From: an uncultured Prevotella sp.
GTDB taxonomy: Bacteria > Bacteroidota > Bacteroidia > Bacteroidales > Bacteroidaceae
Assembly (NCBI GenBank): GCA_934230965.1
Contig: CAKQFW010000120.1
Coordinates: 1-6,417 of the forward strand
Direction of reading: 5' to 3'
Length of the DNA stretch: 6,417 bases
Positions within the stretch are counted from its first letter, which is position 1. The number at the start of each line of letters is the position of its first letter. Shown here one piece after another: positions 5,507 through 6,417 of the stretch. Under the pieces are notes generated by a model. The model saw nothing but the letters and a program-made list of their open reading frames with translations, had not been told where the DNA came from and made no database searches. Made by a program: the position numbers and the translations under genes.

Positions 5507-6417
5507 ATGAAAAAGCATATTTTAACCCTTATAGCGGTGCTTTGGGCTGCCGTGTTGGTGGCACAAGAAAGCCAGACCGAATATAATTTCTTGCGCTTGC
5601 CCGTCAGCGCCCATGCGGCAGCTTTGGGTGGCGACAACATCAGTATTACGGATGACGATGAGGCCCTGATTTTCAATAACCCCGCCTTGCTGACATCGGT
5701 GAGCGATAAGACCATCTCGCTGCATTATATGAATTATATGTCGGGGGTGAACACGGCCAGCGCCGCCTTTAACTGGATGTTTAAGCAGAAGGGTTGCTTT
5801 GCCGCCTCGGCCCAATACATCAACTATGGCACGATGAAAGAGATGGACGAGAACAATGTGCAGCAAGGCGAGTTCTCGGCCAAAGATCTTTCTTTTGCGG
5901 GCTATTTCTCGTATCTGCTTACCAATAAGCTGTCGGGAGGCATTACCGCCAAGTTTATCACCTCGTATATAGGCAACTATAACTCGATAGCCATGGGTGT
6001 AGACCTGGGCTTAAACTATTATGATGAAGACGACGACCTGTCGGTAGGTCTTGTGTGCAAGAACCTGGGCGGACAGCTCAAAGCCTATAACGACGATTTT
6101 GAGTCGATGCCCATCGACGTGCAGTTGGGTGTGAGCAAGCGTCTTTCACACTCGCCCTTCCGCCTCTCGGCCACCCTTGTCGACCTAAACCATTGGAACT
6201 ATGGCTTCATCAATCACCTCGTGGCGGGTGTTGACATTATCCTTTCGCCCTCGATATGGGTGGGTGGTGGCTATAATTTTCGCCGCGCCCACGAGATGAA
6301 AATCACCAATGGCGAAGACGAGAGCAGCCACGGTGCGGGCTTTTCGTTTGGTGCGGGCATAAACCTTGAGCGCTTTAAGGTGAATGTGGCTTATGGCAAA
6401 TATCATGTGTCGAGCTC
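5507..6417 (+). CDS. porQ: Type IX secretion system protein PorQ (3' partial)
   Basis: Outer-membrane beta-barrel-type protein of the PorQ/PorV group. In Porphyromonas gingivalis PorQ takes part with PorU, PorV and PorZ in modifying and anchoring proteins exported by the type IX system. ATG at 5507, then an open frame of 303 codons to the window edge with no stop; the family is about 330-340 residues, so only the last barrel strands are missing. A signal peptide is seen (MKKH, hydrophobic 5-19, likely cleavage before Gln20). The mature start carries the family hallmark FLRLPVSAHAAALGGDNIS (28-46), followed by FNNPALL (56-62). Alternating aromatic and polar strands rich in Gly, Tyr and Asn follow, for example GGGYNFRRAH near residues 252-261. 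A strong -7 promoter box lies 23 bases upstream and the gene diverges from the tonB-like operon. Other T9SS genes are not visible here. Confidence 0.9.
   Translation, partial: MKKHILTLIAVLWAAVLVAQESQTEYNFLRLPVSAHAAALGGDNISITDDDEALIFNNPALLTSVSDKTISLHYMNYMSGVNTASAAFNWMFKQKGCFAASAQYINYGTMKEMDENNVQQGEFSAKDLSFAGYFSYLLTNKLSGGITAKFITSYIGNYNSIAMGVDLGLNYYDEDDDLSVGLVCKNLGGQLKAYNDDFESMPIDVQLGVSKRLSHSPFRLSATLVDLNHWNYGFINHLVAGVDIILSPSIWVGGGYNFRRAHEMKITNGEDESSHGAGFSFGAGINLERFKVNVAYGKYHVSS

Noticed and set aside
5522..5866. 114-residue minus-strand open frame inside porQ
   Set aside because: Antisense to a frame with a signal peptide and PorQ family motifs; no independent support.
6412..6417. GAGCTC (a SacI site) as the last six bases
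   Set aside because: It might be a clone boundary, but a six-base palindrome at a window edge can be chance and says nothing about biology.

Overview
This window looks like ordinary chromosome from a Bacteroidales bacterium, most likely Prevotella or a close relative. The evidence is the protein set (an M3 Dcp-type peptidase, a bacterial M18 aminopeptidase, a TonB protein of the Bacteroidetes type and a type IX secretion PorQ protein), together with Bacteroidetes-style promoters (TAnnTTTG) and the lack of strong Shine-Dalgarno sites. Base composition is balanced in the genes and AT-rich between them. The genus is an inference from pattern recognition only.

Layout. Bases 1-1076 (+) hold the C-terminal half of a Dcp-like peptidyl-dipeptidase whose start lies outside the window. 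A 145-base spacer with short A-rich direct repeats follows, then a complete M18 metallo-aminopeptidase (1222-2520, +). Bases 2521-2782 separate converging transcription units. They hold a long imperfect hairpin that reads as a bidirectional terminator, and a tandem array of four 22-bp units plus a decayed fifth. On the minus strand, 5332 down to 2783, three closely spaced genes look like one operon in the order tonB-like, short-chain polyprenyl diphosphate synthase, TatD-family hydrolase. A 174-base divergent region (5333-5506) carries back-to-back promoters. From 5507 to the window end (+) is porQ, open at its 3' end because the window stops before its stop codon.

How the genes fit together. 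The two peptidases are both zinc or metal enzymes for the last steps of peptide breakdown, which suits an organism that ferments peptides. The minus-strand operon joins an energy-transducing envelope protein, an isoprenoid chain builder and a metal-dependent hydrolase/nuclease. This is a housekeeping set with no single obvious pathway. PorQ belongs to the outer-membrane surface-attachment part of the type IX secretion system, so at least part of that system is present in this organism.

I see no CRISPR array, tRNA, rRNA, insertion sequence, toxin-antitoxin pair or phage gene. The most unusual parts are non-coding: the 22-bp tandem array beside the long hairpin, the tightly packed divergent promoters, and the repeats before the M18 gene. 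I found no convincing sign of a wholly new biological system.
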